Positions 45,589-53,503 of a DNA stretch of 64,000 nt are shown here, piece after piece. The position numbers and the translations under genes were made by a program. The stretch comes from Yoonia ponticola (GTDB lineage: Bacteria; Pseudomonadota; Alphaproteobacteria; Rhodobacterales; Rhodobacteraceae). The notes beneath the pieces are model-generated. The model worked only from the letters and a program-made list of their open reading frames with translations. It was not told where the DNA came from and did not search any database. How positions within the stretch are numbered: the stretch's first letter is position 1; each line of letters starts with the position of its first letter. The DNA is taken from positions 186,001-250,000 of the forward strand of contig NZ_JACIJM010000004.1 in NCBI RefSeq assembly GCF_014199395.1, read 5' to 3'.

Positions 45589-46194
45589 TTAGCTGCGTGC
45601 GTTGCCGATCAGCTTCCACAGTGCTGGAACGATCAATGCTGCCAGTGCCAATTTCAGCGCGTCACCGATCAAGAACGGCGTGATGCCCCATGCCAGTGTT
45701 TGCTCCCAACCGGATGCGAACTGGTGCAGCCACAACAGGCCCGGGATGTAGACCAATGCGGAACCAACCAGCATCGCCAGCCCCATGGTCACAACATTGC
45801 GGTCCCAGCCTTTGCGTGCTGCAACACCCAGCGCCAAAGCCGCCAGCATATATCCAACAAGGTAGCCGCCTGTGCCGCCCATCATGTAGACCAGACCTGC
45901 GTTTTCAGCGGATGATCCCGCAAACACGTCCATGCCCATCAGGCCAAGTGCCAGGTAGCCCGCAACTGTCAACGCGCCAAGACGTGCGCCGTAGCCCGCG
46001 CCAATTGTCAGCACAGCAAATGTAGTCAGTGTCACAGGCACAGGATTGCCCGGAATGAAGAACTGCATTTTAGCAGTCAGCGCCAGAACGGCGACGCCAA
46101 GCACCACCATGATCGCTTGTTTCGCGCGGCGCATAGCGCCTTCGTTATTCGCAAATGTGTCGATCAGAACTTTATCGTTGAGTGCGAGTGCCAT
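45589..46194 (-). CDS. bioY: Biotin transporter BioY
   Basis: Substrate-binding (S) component of an ECF biotin transporter. 201 residues with six membrane helices and the BioY signatures IPGNPVPVTLTTFAVL, GARLGALTVAGYLALGLMG and GGTGGYLVGYMLAA. The ATG at 46194 has GGGGGA 6 nt upstream; the ATG at 46200 abuts that site. No bioM/bioN gene is nearby, so it either works alone, as reported for some alphaproteobacterial BioY, or with components elsewhere. Confidence 0.94.
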   Translation of the reverse strand: MALALNDKVLIDTFANNEGAMRRAKQAIMVVLGVAVLALTAKMQFFIPGNPVPVTLTTFAVLTIGAGYGARLGALTVAGYLALGLMGMDVFAGSSAENAGLVYMMGGTGGYLVGYMLAALALGVAARKGWDRNVVTMGLAMLVGSALVYIPGLLWLHQFASGWEQTLAWGITPFLIGDALKLALAALIVPALWKLIGNARS

Positions 46195-46270
46195 TGGCAT
46201 TCCCCCGTTTTTGTTATCCGTTGTCAAACTTATCGCCGAGCCATGCTGCACATGCAAGACGTTTGCGCGA

Positions 46271-46684
46271 TCAGTCGGGCGTGTAATCGGACACCGACGT
46301 GTAATCCTTGCGCGGCCCACGCACCGTCCATGTGGCGCGCCAACGCGGCCAATCGCGAAAATCATAGGTCACGTCATACAGATCCGCACCGCACAGATGC
46401 GTCGTGCCGGGGGCTTGGCCTGCGGGCACAAAGCTATGAAAATCAGCACCATCGCCAAATTTCACCGTCACCAACCCTGCCCCGATATACCATAGATAGG
46501 ACCGCGTCGCCTCCATCACGGGACCGGATTTCAACGTCAGCCGCCCCGTCTCGTCGTACCGCAGATCAGCACCCAGCCCTGATAGCGTCGCCATGCCAGC
46601 CAATGTCCCGTCCATGCCGCTGTGCCGGTCCGTAATCACCCGCGCAAGCCGCCAATCGCCTGCAAAATCCGTCGCTGTCAGCAT
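46271..46684 (-). CDS. DUF6314-like protein
   Basis: 137 residues beginning MLTATDFAGDWRLARVITD, with LSGLGADLRYDETGRLTLKS, YLWYIGAGLVTVKFGDGADF and a late WRATWTVRGPRKDY. This lipocalin-like beta-rich pattern is that of the DUF6314 family; no activity is known. Divergent from purB (88 bp) and 76 bp ahead of bioY on the same strand. Confidence 0.75.
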   Translation of the reverse strand: MLTATDFAGDWRLARVITDRHSGMDGTLAGMATLSGLGADLRYDETGRLTLKSGPVMEATRSYLWYIGAGLVTVKFGDGADFHSFVPAGQAPGTTHLCGADLYDVTYDFRDWPRWRATWTVRGPRKDYTSVSDYTPD

Positions 46685-46772
46685 GTTCTGTCGTCTCCTA
46701 CTTGAGCCTGAGGCCCCACCGCCTTATGACGCCCGTGAACGCTGTTGCCCATTCACAAAAGGCCTGATCCTC

Positions 46773-48074
46773 ATGATCCCACGTTATTCCCGCCCTGAAA
46801 TGACTGCCATCTGGTCCCCAGAGACAAAATTCCGCATCTGGTACGAGATCGAGGCACACGTCTGTGATGCCCAAGCCGCCATCGGTGTGATCCCGCAGGA
46901 AAACGCGGACGCGGTGTGGAAAGCCAAGGACGTTGAATTCGACGTGGCCAAGATTGACGCGATTGAAGCGGTCACAAAACACGACGTCATCGCATTTCTG
47001 ACGCATCTCGCGGATATCATCGGCAACGACGAAGCCCGCTTTGTTCACCAAGGCATGACGTCTTCCGACGTGCTGGACACCACATTTAATGTGCAGCTTG
47101 TCCGCGCATCCGACATCCTGATCAAGGACATGGAACGCGTTCTGGCCGCTCTGAAATCCCGTGCGCTGGAACACAAAGACACGATCCGCATTGGTCGTTC
47201 CCACGGCATCCACGCCGAACCGACCACCATGGGGCTGACATTTGCACGGTTCTATGCCGAAATGGACCGTGGCCTGACACGCCTTAAAACTGCCCGCGAC
47301 GAAATCTCGACAGGTGCTGTGTCCGGTGCTGTTGGGACGTTTGCAAACATCGACCCATCCGTCGAAGCACACGTCTGCGAGAAAATGGGCCTGACACCAG
47401 AGCCGATTTCAACCCAAGTCATCCCGCGCGACCGTCACGCGATGTTCTTTGCCACGCTCGGCGTGATCGCATCCTCGATGGAAAACATCGCCACCGAAGT
47501 CCGCCACATGCAGCGTACCGAAGTCCTTGAAGCCGAAGAGTTTTTCTCTAAGGGTCAAAAAGGCTCGTCCGCGATGCCACACAAACGCAACCCCGTGCTG
47601 ACCGAAAACCTGACAGGCCTCGCGCGTCTGGTGCGTATGTCCGTCACACCTGCGATGGAAAACGTCACGCTTTGGCACGAACGCGATATCTCGCATTCCT
47701 CTGTTGAGCGGACAATCGGGCCGGACACCACAATCACGCTGAACTTTGCGTTGAACCGTCTGGCAGGCATGATCGAGAAATTGGTGATCTACCCCGACAA
47801 CATGCTGGCGAACATGAACAAGTTCCGCGGCCTTGTGATGTCCCAGCGCGTGCTTCTGGCCCTGACCCAAGCTGGTGTCAGCCGCGAGGACAGCTACAAG
47901 CTGGTACAGCGCAATGCGATGAAGGTTTGGGAAGAAGGCAAAGACTTCCAAACCGAATTGCTCGGTGATGCGGACGTTCTGGCGGCCCTGTCGGCGGAAG
48001 AAGTCAAAGAAAAGTTCGATCTTGGCTACCACACCAAACACGTCGACACGATCTTCAAGCGGGTATTTGGTTAA
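46773..48074 (+). CDS. purB: Adenylosuccinate lyase
   Basis: Acts twice in purine synthesis, releasing fumarate from SAICAR and adenylosuccinate. 433 residues with the N-terminal MIPRYSRPEMTAIWSPETKF, the catalytic His segments TSSDVLDT and GRSHGIHAEPTTMG, and the flexible signature loop GSSAMPHKRNPVLTENLTG. The ATG at 46773 opens the conserved sequence; the longer frame to 46593 overlaps the divergent DUF6314 gene. Confidence 0.97.
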   Translation: MIPRYSRPEMTAIWSPETKFRIWYEIEAHVCDAQAAIGVIPQENADAVWKAKDVEFDVAKIDAIEAVTKHDVIAFLTHLADIIGNDEARFVHQGMTSSDVLDTTFNVQLVRASDILIKDMERVLAALKSRALEHKDTIRIGRSHGIHAEPTTMGLTFARFYAEMDRGLTRLKTARDEISTGAVSGAVGTFANIDPSVEAHVCEKMGLTPEPISTQVIPRDRHAMFFATLGVIASSMENIATEVRHMQRTEVLEAEEFFSKGQKGSSAMPHKRNPVLTENLTGLARLVRMSVTPAMENVTLWHERDISHSSVERTIGPDTTITLNFALNRLAGMIEKLVIYPDNMLANMNKFRGLVMSQRVLLALTQAGVSREDSYKLVQRNAMKVWEEGKDFQTELLGDADVLAALSAEEVKEKFDLGYHTKHVDTIFKRVFG

Positions 48075-48260
48075 TTTAGCCACCCGTTTTTCAGCGTTCG
48101 CGTCTGAGTGTTCCCTTCGGGGATTCACCTTAGACGTGAACTTTGAGGCCCATATCGCCGGTCATCGGCGTCAAAACCGGACATCGAATCGCCACATTCC
48201 TGTGCAGACGGCCTTTTACAGCCCTCTTGATTCGGTCCCAATCCTTGCATAATCAGCGTC

Positions 48261-48288
48261 GACGGGGGGCAGCAGATTGCCCCCCGTC
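48261..48288. other. Perfect 11-bp hairpin between purB and luxI
   Basis: GACGGGGGGCA-GCAGAT-TGCCCCCCGTC. It lies between the convergent 3' ends of purB and luxI but has no T-tract on either strand, so it may stop transcription with Rho or stabilise 3' ends. Confidence 0.55.
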
Positions 48289-48307
48289 TGATGTCTTAAA
48301 GGTAAAA

Positions 48308-48961
48308 TTATACCTTAGATGGCGCGTGCAATGGCTGTGGTTGCGGACGGTGTGTCGCAGTCGGTACAAACGCAGTCTGACGCGCAGCTGACATGCCCAG
48401 AACGGCGTAACGACGACCGTCACCATCGTTCAGGAATGTCTCTCCCATACGCTCGGCATCGTAGCCCAACTGACGCAAAGCGCGCATCATCGCCAAGGTC
48501 GAAAGACACATCAATTTGGTCGCGCCCTTCTCGTTTGCGAGGTCGATCAGACCGTCCACAACCATGCGCAAACACATGCTACGCTCAGCATGAGTGCGCA
48601 CACCGTCGCACATCACAAGGCGGGTACATTCCCACATATCAGCGTCGACAATGTCGTCGCTCATGATGGTTGACGGGATGTCGATCAGCTTGCCCTGCAC
48701 CGCGTCACGCAGCATGTAAGTGTGCGTTCCCCACTGCGAAGTTGTCGGCATAACACGTGCGCCGCCGATGACTTTTCCGTCCTGCAGAACGAGCGAATAG
48801 CTCGCCGTAGGGTTGTCATACTGGTCCATCTCGTGGGCGTCGTCGTGCGGGATATCCCACCCCAAATTGTCGACGAAGAACTTCTTGCGCAGAGCAAGAA
48901 ATTCAAAAAACGCTGGACCGTGCTGGTGCATGTTCGCGAGATTAAAAGTGATGTTTTCCAT
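48308..48961 (-). CDS. Acyl-homoserine-lactone synthase (LuxI family)
   Basis: Makes the quorum-sensing signal from S-adenosylmethionine and acyl-ACP. 217 residues with the invariant residues at family positions: R25, F29, W35, E44, D46, D49 (LRKKFFVDNLGWDIPH, EMDQYD), R69 (GGARVMPT), E111 and R114 (MWECTRLVM). Chain length of the acyl group cannot be read from sequence. It lies 142 bp downstream of a luxR gene on the same strand, and the gap holds an inverted repeat. Confidence 0.95.
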   Translation of the reverse strand: MENITFNLANMHQHGPAFFEFLALRKKFFVDNLGWDIPHDDAHEMDQYDNPTASYSLVLQDGKVIGGARVMPTTSQWGTHTYMLRDAVQGKLIDIPSTIMSDDIVDADMWECTRLVMCDGVRTHAERSMCLRMVVDGLIDLANEKGATKLMCLSTLAMMRALRQLGYDAERMGETFLNDGDGRRYAVLGMSAARQTAFVPTATHRPQPQPLHAPSKV

Positions 48962-49026
48962 GATAGCCTCTCCATTATTGAGAGCCCACGCATAGCATTT
49001 TAGCGCTGTTTTTAAATAAATTTATG

Positions 49027-49058
49027 GTTAATGCCCCTAACGCCAAAGTTGCATTAAC
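49027..49058. promoter_or_regulatory. Inverted repeat in the luxI promoter region
   Basis: GTTAATGC (49027-49034) and GCATTAAC (49051-49058) are exact reverse complements with a 16-nt spacer. The half-site GGTTAATGC recurs at 49811-49819, ahead of the HTH-less luxR-type gene. It is not a classical 20-bp lux box; a role in LuxR control is inference. Confidence 0.4.
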
Positions 49059-49103
49059 TATTTAAGATCATTTGGAAAATTGTTTTTTTAGTTAAACATC
49101 TAT

Positions 49104-49715
49104 TCAAATAAGGCCAAATTGGGACGCCATTGCGGCAGCTTGAGGGCCTGTTTTTGCACCCATTTTTAGCTTGGCGTTCTTCAACCTCTGCTTGATTGCA
49201 CCTTCGCTGACGCCCAATTCATGAGCGACCTGCTTAATCCGTTTGCCGTCCTTAATCATCAGCAACACTTCGAGCTCTGCACGGGTCAGATTCGACGGTG
49301 GTGCGGTCTCTTCGTGGCGACGTTGGATGAAGGCCAAGAGCAGACGAATCTCTAGATCGTTGAACTCGCGGTCATTGCGCGCGAACGATCCAAACGACCG
49401 CAATCCGGCGGTGGTTTTATCCGTCACAGCGACAGCCGCACCGTAGCGCAGACCAAATGTTTGGGCTTGGGCCAGAACGCGGCGCGGATCATCTAGCTCG
49501 ATCTCGCTCCAGCGCGACATCACAGCAGTGCCGCCATAGACCCAGCGGATCACCGGATCGAAAAGCATGAAGCGTTGAGAGGTGTAATGTTCAACCCAAG
49601 GGACGGGGAACGCGTTTTCCTCTTCCAACGGAAAAGCAAAGCCAATACGCAGTGCGATGTGAAATCCAGCAGGTGCAAGTTGGCCTAGATCTTCGGGGGT
49701 TAACAACCGTTCCAT
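49104..49715 (-). CDS. LuxR-family quorum-sensing transcription regulator
   Basis: 203 residues, shorter than the usual ~240. Residues about 15-135 form an autoinducer-binding domain (QRFMLFDPVIRWVYGGTAVM, WSEIELDDPRRVLAQAQTFG) and residues about 143-203 a LuxR helix-turn-helix (LTRAELEVLLMIKDGKRIKQ, VAHELGVSEGAIKQRLKNAK). It precedes luxI on the same strand and is divergent from a second, HTH-less receptor. Probable receptor and regulator for the LuxI product. Confidence 0.92.
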   Translation of the reverse strand: MERLLTPEDLGQLAPAGFHIALRIGFAFPLEEENAFPVPWVEHYTSQRFMLFDPVIRWVYGGTAVMSRWSEIELDDPRRVLAQAQTFGLRYGAAVAVTDKTTAGLRSFGSFARNDREFNDLEIRLLLAFIQRRHEETAPPSNLTRAELEVLLMIKDGKRIKQVAHELGVSEGAIKQRLKNAKLKMGAKTGPQAAAMASQFGLI

Positions 49716-49851
49716 CGATTATCCTATTGAGCCCCACTCAAAAAAAGCACTAACACATCCACACTAACCAAGGTACACTGAAATTCATGGGCGTATTAGC
49801 ATCGTATAAAGGTTAATGCGGCTCAGGCAACTATAAAGCGAGTTCGATTAA

Positions 49852-50346
49852 ATGGCTGGACAGGCTGAAATCCAAAACAAATTGGCCGCTCTCATGGCCT
49901 TAGCCCCGATGGGATTTGCGATGGCGCTGCATGTTCGGTTCACGACGCCTACGTTTTTGTTCCAGACATATGACCGCAAATGGCTCGATGTTTACACAAA
50001 ACGTGGCTACGTGATGTCCGACCCTGCTGTGCACTGGGGCTTTGAAAATCGCGGTGTGCGAACGTGGACAGAGCTTGCGTATATGGACACCGCTGGCGTG
50101 TTTAAGGCCGCAGCAGAGCACAATCTGAATTACGGTCTGATTTGCGCCTTGGGTAACGACACGAGCCCTAGTTTTTGTGCCTGTGCCTGCGATAAGCGCG
50201 AATTCACCCAAGAAGAAACCGACGAGATCATGGGCCATCTGAATGATATCCATGCGCTGACCGACAATCTGCAATCGCTTTCGCCTGAAACGGCAGCGGC
50301 TCTCAAAGAGATGTCAGTTCTTTACACACATCCGTCGGATAGTTGA
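49852..50346 (+). CDS. LuxR-type autoinducer-binding domain protein lacking the DNA-binding domain
   Basis: 164 residues consisting only of the N-terminal autoinducer-binding domain: PMGFAMALHVRFTTPTFLFQ, YVMSDPAVHWGFENRGVRTW, AAAEHNLNYGLICALGND and FTQEETDEIMGHLNDIHALT. The helix-turn-helix that should follow is absent, and only 43 bp separate the stop from fliG, so no decayed HTH is hidden downstream. By analogy with TrlR of Agrobacterium (an HTH-less TraR that forms inactive heterodimers) it could damp or tune the neighbouring LuxR. The frame is clean, and the gene looks functional rather than broken. Confidence 0.88.
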   Translation: MAGQAEIQNKLAALMALAPMGFAMALHVRFTTPTFLFQTYDRKWLDVYTKRGYVMSDPAVHWGFENRGVRTWTELAYMDTAGVFKAAAEHNLNYGLICALGNDTSPSFCACACDKREFTQEETDEIMGHLNDIHALTDNLQSLSPETAAALKEMSVLYTHPSDS

Positions 50347-50389
50347 TAATCTTTACGCTTTGTTCAGGACGAAGTGACACAACAGGGCC

Positions 50390-51454
50390 ATGCAACATCT
50401 TGGCCAAATCAAATCCCCATCCCACGCGCAGTCTGGCGGCTTAACACGCCGCAGAAAAGCTGCGCTTATCGTGCAAATGCTGTTCCGTGACGGCAGCGGT
50501 ATCCCGCTAACGCGGATGCCGGAAAAACTGCAGGCGGCACTCGCGCACGAACTCGGTGCAATCCGGTTGGTTGATAAGCCGACGGTTGCAGCCGTCGCTG
50601 CCGAATTTCTCAAAGAGCTGGATTCGATTGGATTGATCGCCCCCGGCAGCACCTTGCAAGCCCTCGACGAGTTGGGCGATAAAATCAGCCCTGCCCTTGC
50701 TGAACGGCTGCGCGCTGAAATCATCGCCTCGCAAAATGGTGACCCTTGGCCCATGATCACAGCCCTGACCGAAGATGAATTGGTCAGCTTGATGGAAGCC
50801 GAAAGCACCCATATCGGCGCGATTGTCCTGTCCAAGCTGCCCGTGACCAAGGCCGCAACCGTGTTGGGTAAACTGCCCGGTGATCGCGCGCGCAGGATCA
50901 GCTTTGGTATGTCGCAAACCTCGCAAGTCTCACCTGATGCGGTTCTGAACATCGGCAAGGCGTTGATGCGCGACCACTGCCATAAATCGACCATCGCCTT
51001 TAATCGCGGCCCTGACGCCCGCCTTGGCGCGATCCTGAACACCAGCCCCGCAATGACTCGCGAAGATGTGTTAACCGCGCTGAACGGCGACGACCCGACA
51101 TTCGCAGACAACGTGCGCAAGAACATCTTTACCTTCGCCGACATCTCTACACGGGTCAAAGGCACCGATATCCCCGCCTGTATCCGAGGCGTGGACGCGG
51201 ATCAGTTGAACATGGCTGTTGGTGCAGCACTCGCGGGCTCTGACGCCGAGGCTGCTGGCGCGGAATACATCCTGTCGAACATGTCGCAACGCATGGCGAG
51301 CGCAATCCGCGAAGCGATCGAAGAGTTAGGCCCGATCAAACGCAAAGCAGGCGAAGCCGCGATGAACGCTGTGACAAGCGCGGTGCGGGCCTTGGCCGAC
51401 GAAGGTGGGATTACGTACCTGTCAACGGATGACGACGATGAAGACGGGGACTAG
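50390..51454 (+). CDS. fliG: Flagellar motor switch protein FliG
   Basis: 354 residues with FliG middle and C-terminal domains: TRRRKAALIVQMLF, GDKISPALAERLRAEII, HIGAIVLSKLPVTKAATVLG, FADNVRKNIFTFADI and LSNMSQRMASAIREAIEELG. The torque-helix charged residues are present in the FADNVRKNIF to IRGVDADQL stretch. It stands alone, 43 bp after the HTH-less LuxR gene, with no other flagellar gene in the window, so it might be co-transcribed with that receptor. C-terminus is acidic (DDDDEDGD). Confidence 0.9.
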   Translation: MQHLGQIKSPSHAQSGGLTRRRKAALIVQMLFRDGSGIPLTRMPEKLQAALAHELGAIRLVDKPTVAAVAAEFLKELDSIGLIAPGSTLQALDELGDKISPALAERLRAEIIASQNGDPWPMITALTEDELVSLMEAESTHIGAIVLSKLPVTKAATVLGKLPGDRARRISFGMSQTSQVSPDAVLNIGKALMRDHCHKSTIAFNRGPDARLGAILNTSPAMTREDVLTALNGDDPTFADNVRKNIFTFADISTRVKGTDIPACIRGVDADQLNMAVGAALAGSDAEAAGAEYILSNMSQRMASAIREAIEELGPIKRKAGEAAMNAVTSAVRALADEGGITYLSTDDDDEDGD

Positions 51455-51527
51455 CGAAAGCGGGGAATAACCGCGCCACCTGCATCGGCGATGGACACTC
51501 TGCGTTGTCCTCAGGTATCCTAGCCGC

Positions 51528-51665
51528 ATGACAAAGAACACAACCCCAATCGGCACAGGCTGGCACGCCATTGGCCGCGACGCCTTCATCGCGCGACGCT
51601 ACACTAACGCACTGACCGCCTTGGGCGCCCCCAGCAGCCCCCGCATGTCACGGGCACTGGACTAA
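51528..51665 (+). CDS. Possible 45-residue small protein ahead of the acyltransferase
   Basis: Open frame MTKNTTPIGTGWHAIGRDAF... ending SRALD, stopping 5 bp before the next ATG. Composition is protein-like and the position suggests coupling, but there is no strong ribosome site and no known family. It could equally be a leader stretch. Confidence 0.4.
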   Translation: MTKNTTPIGTGWHAIGRDAFIARRYTNALTALGAPSSPRMSRALD

Positions 51666-51670
51666 ACCGC

Positions 51671-52558
51671 ATGGAACTAAGACCCGCGACAACTGCCGAT
51701 TGGCTGACCGACCGTGTGCTGCGCGGCATGTTGGGCACAGTGATGCGCCTGCCCTATGAAAAGCGCGTGCGCACCATGGGCCGGATTGTCGCCAACGGGA
51801 TTGGACCGATCAGCGGCTACCGAAAACGCGCCGAAACCAACCTTGCGATGGTCTACCCCGATCAAACGCCAGAGGACCGCCGCGCAATGGCCACTGCCGT
51901 CTGCGATAACTTTGGCCGGACCTTGATCGAAAACTACAGCTGGCGCGAATTTGGCCCACGCCTCGCAGAAACTGCCCCAACGGGCGACGGGCTGAACGCG
52001 CTGGAAAACGCTCGTGCGACCAATAAACCGGTGATTTTTGTGACGGGCCATATCGGCAACCACGAAGCCCCGCGTCACGTTCTGACCCAAACCGGCCTCA
52101 CCATTGGTGGCCTCTACCGCCCGATGGCAAACCCGCATTTCAACGCCCACTACGCCAAAACCATGTCGTCATGGGGCGGGCCTGTGTTCGCCCAAGGCCG
52201 CCAAGGCACCATCGGTTTTGCAAAACATCTGAAATCCGGCGGCATGGCGACGCTCTTGTTTGATGTGGCCAATAGCGGCGGCATTAACATCCCGTTCATG
52301 GGCCATGCTGCCCGCACAGCCACATCGGCGGCAGATCTCGCGTTACGCTTTAACGCCGAAGTGATTCCCTATTTCGGTATTCGTAAACCCGACGGTTTTG
52401 GCTTTGACGTGCATGTCGAAGCCCCGATTGCACCCGATACGCCCGACGCCATGATGGCTGAGATGACAAAACGGCTCGAAGCGCGGATCACCGCCACGCC
52501 GTCGCAATGGTTCTGGGTGCATCGCCGTTGGAAACAGCCCAAGACGCCCAAGTCTTAG
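51671..52558 (+). CDS. LpxL/HtrB-type lysophospholipid/lauroyl acyltransferase
   Basis: 295-residue membrane-associated acyltransferase of the lipid A late acyltransferase family. It shows RKRAETNLAMVYPDQTPEDR, NFGRTLIENY, the HxxxxE-type active site VTGHIGNHEAPRHVL, GGLYRPMANPHFNAHY and FMGHAARTATSAADLALRF. Likely adds a secondary acyl chain in outer-membrane lipid synthesis; the exact acceptor is not known. Ends in a 4-bp tail-to-tail overlap with the DUF1223 gene. Confidence 0.88.
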   Translation: MELRPATTADWLTDRVLRGMLGTVMRLPYEKRVRTMGRIVANGIGPISGYRKRAETNLAMVYPDQTPEDRRAMATAVCDNFGRTLIENYSWREFGPRLAETAPTGDGLNALENARATNKPVIFVTGHIGNHEAPRHVLTQTGLTIGGLYRPMANPHFNAHYAKTMSSWGGPVFAQGRQGTIGFAKHLKSGGMATLLFDVANSGGINIPFMGHAARTATSAADLALRFNAEVIPYFGIRKPDGFGFDVHVEAPIAPDTPDAMMAEMTKRLEARITATPSQWFWVHRRWKQPKTPKS

Positions 52559-53271
52559 TTGTTGATTTTAGCCGCGCCCACAACAGGCCCGTTGGTGCCA
52601 AGCTGCACAATCACCGCGACTTGCTCTGCATCGGTCACATCCGCCTCGTAGCTGACAGGGCTGGTCCCGTCCCACTCGCCCAATACGTCAATGGACTGGA
52701 CTACGTTGGAATAAACGATTGTTTTTCCGGCATTTTCGCCGCGCACAATGTCGACGGTTTGCTCTGGCAGAATGCGAACAAGCTGGACAACATAGTCACC
52801 ATCCACAGGCACCGCTTCAAATTCGGCGTCCACCGTCAACGTATCGCCGGACCAATCCAGCGCCACTGCGACAGGGTTTTCATGTCCGCGATGCTCTGCA
52901 ATCAAATCAACCACAGCCATGCCACGTGCACCAACAACAAAGTCTTTGCCCGCCACAACAAACTGCGGTGTGTATATCGTCGTGTCACCCGTCGCCCGTG
53001 CATAATCTTGCTGGCGCAAGGTATGGGCAGGTTGCGCGAACACGTCTTTCCAACCAATATAATCCCAGTAATCAACATGTAGCGCCAAGGCGATCACGTC
53101 GTCACGCGCGGCCAGTTCCGTTAGCATTGCGTCTGCTGGCGGGCAGGACGAGCAACCTTGCGACGTAAAGAGTTCCACCACAACAGGCGACATATCCGCC
53201 ACTGCGGGGGCTGCAAGGCAAGATGTCATCAGGGCGGCGGTCTGCAAAACGTGGCGCATTGTTGGTCTCAT
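52555..53271 (-). CDS. DUF1223 exported thioredoxin-like protein
   Basis: 238 residues with a signal peptide (MRHVLQTAALMTSCLAAPAVA) and the DUF1223 opening VVVELFTSQGCSSCPPAD, a thioredoxin-like CxxC-type site, then HVDYWDYIGWKDVFAQPAHT and TIYTPQFVVAGK with the cis-Pro region. Predicted periplasmic redox-related protein of unknown substrate. Starts at 53271 and 53259 are both possible; neither has a clear ribosome site. Confidence 0.88.
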   Translation of the reverse strand: MRPTMRHVLQTAALMTSCLAAPAVADMSPVVVELFTSQGCSSCPPADAMLTELAARDDVIALALHVDYWDYIGWKDVFAQPAHTLRQQDYARATGDTTIYTPQFVVAGKDFVVGARGMAVVDLIAEHRGHENPVAVALDWSGDTLTVDAEFEAVPVDGDYVVQLVRILPEQTVDIVRGENAGKTIVYSNVVQSIDVLGEWDGTSPVSYEADVTDAEQVAVIVQLGTNGPVVGAAKINN

Positions 53272-53377
53272 TTTGTTAGCGTGTATGCTATATCTAGGGA
53301 AAGTCACCGCCACAGGCCAATCAACCAATCGCGAGGACACTGTCATACTTGTGAAACGCGCCCGAAAGGACACGCAT

Positions 53378-53426
53378 TTGTACCGTGGTATACAACGGAG
53401 GCTCCATTGTGTGCAACGGTATACAA
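53378..53426. promoter_or_regulatory. Paired TTGTA...TACAA motifs upstream of acnA
   Basis: TTGTACCGTGGTATACAA (53378-53395) and TTGTGTGCAACGGTATACAA (53407-53426) share GGTATACAA with 31 bp between copies, three helical turns. They resemble GntR-type operators and end 77 bp before the acnA start. One copy could double as a -10 box. Confidence 0.4.
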
Positions 53427-53503
53427 AATAAGACTTGATCCCCCGCACCCCTTGGTGCAAAAGCCAAAGCAAGCCAAATCTTCCATTTTTGAAAGGGACA
53501 GCC

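Noticed and set aside
46195..46270. Looked for a BioR operator (TTATCTATAA type) before bioY
   Set aside because: Only GATAAG- and GGATAAC-like pieces are seen, without the expected symmetry.
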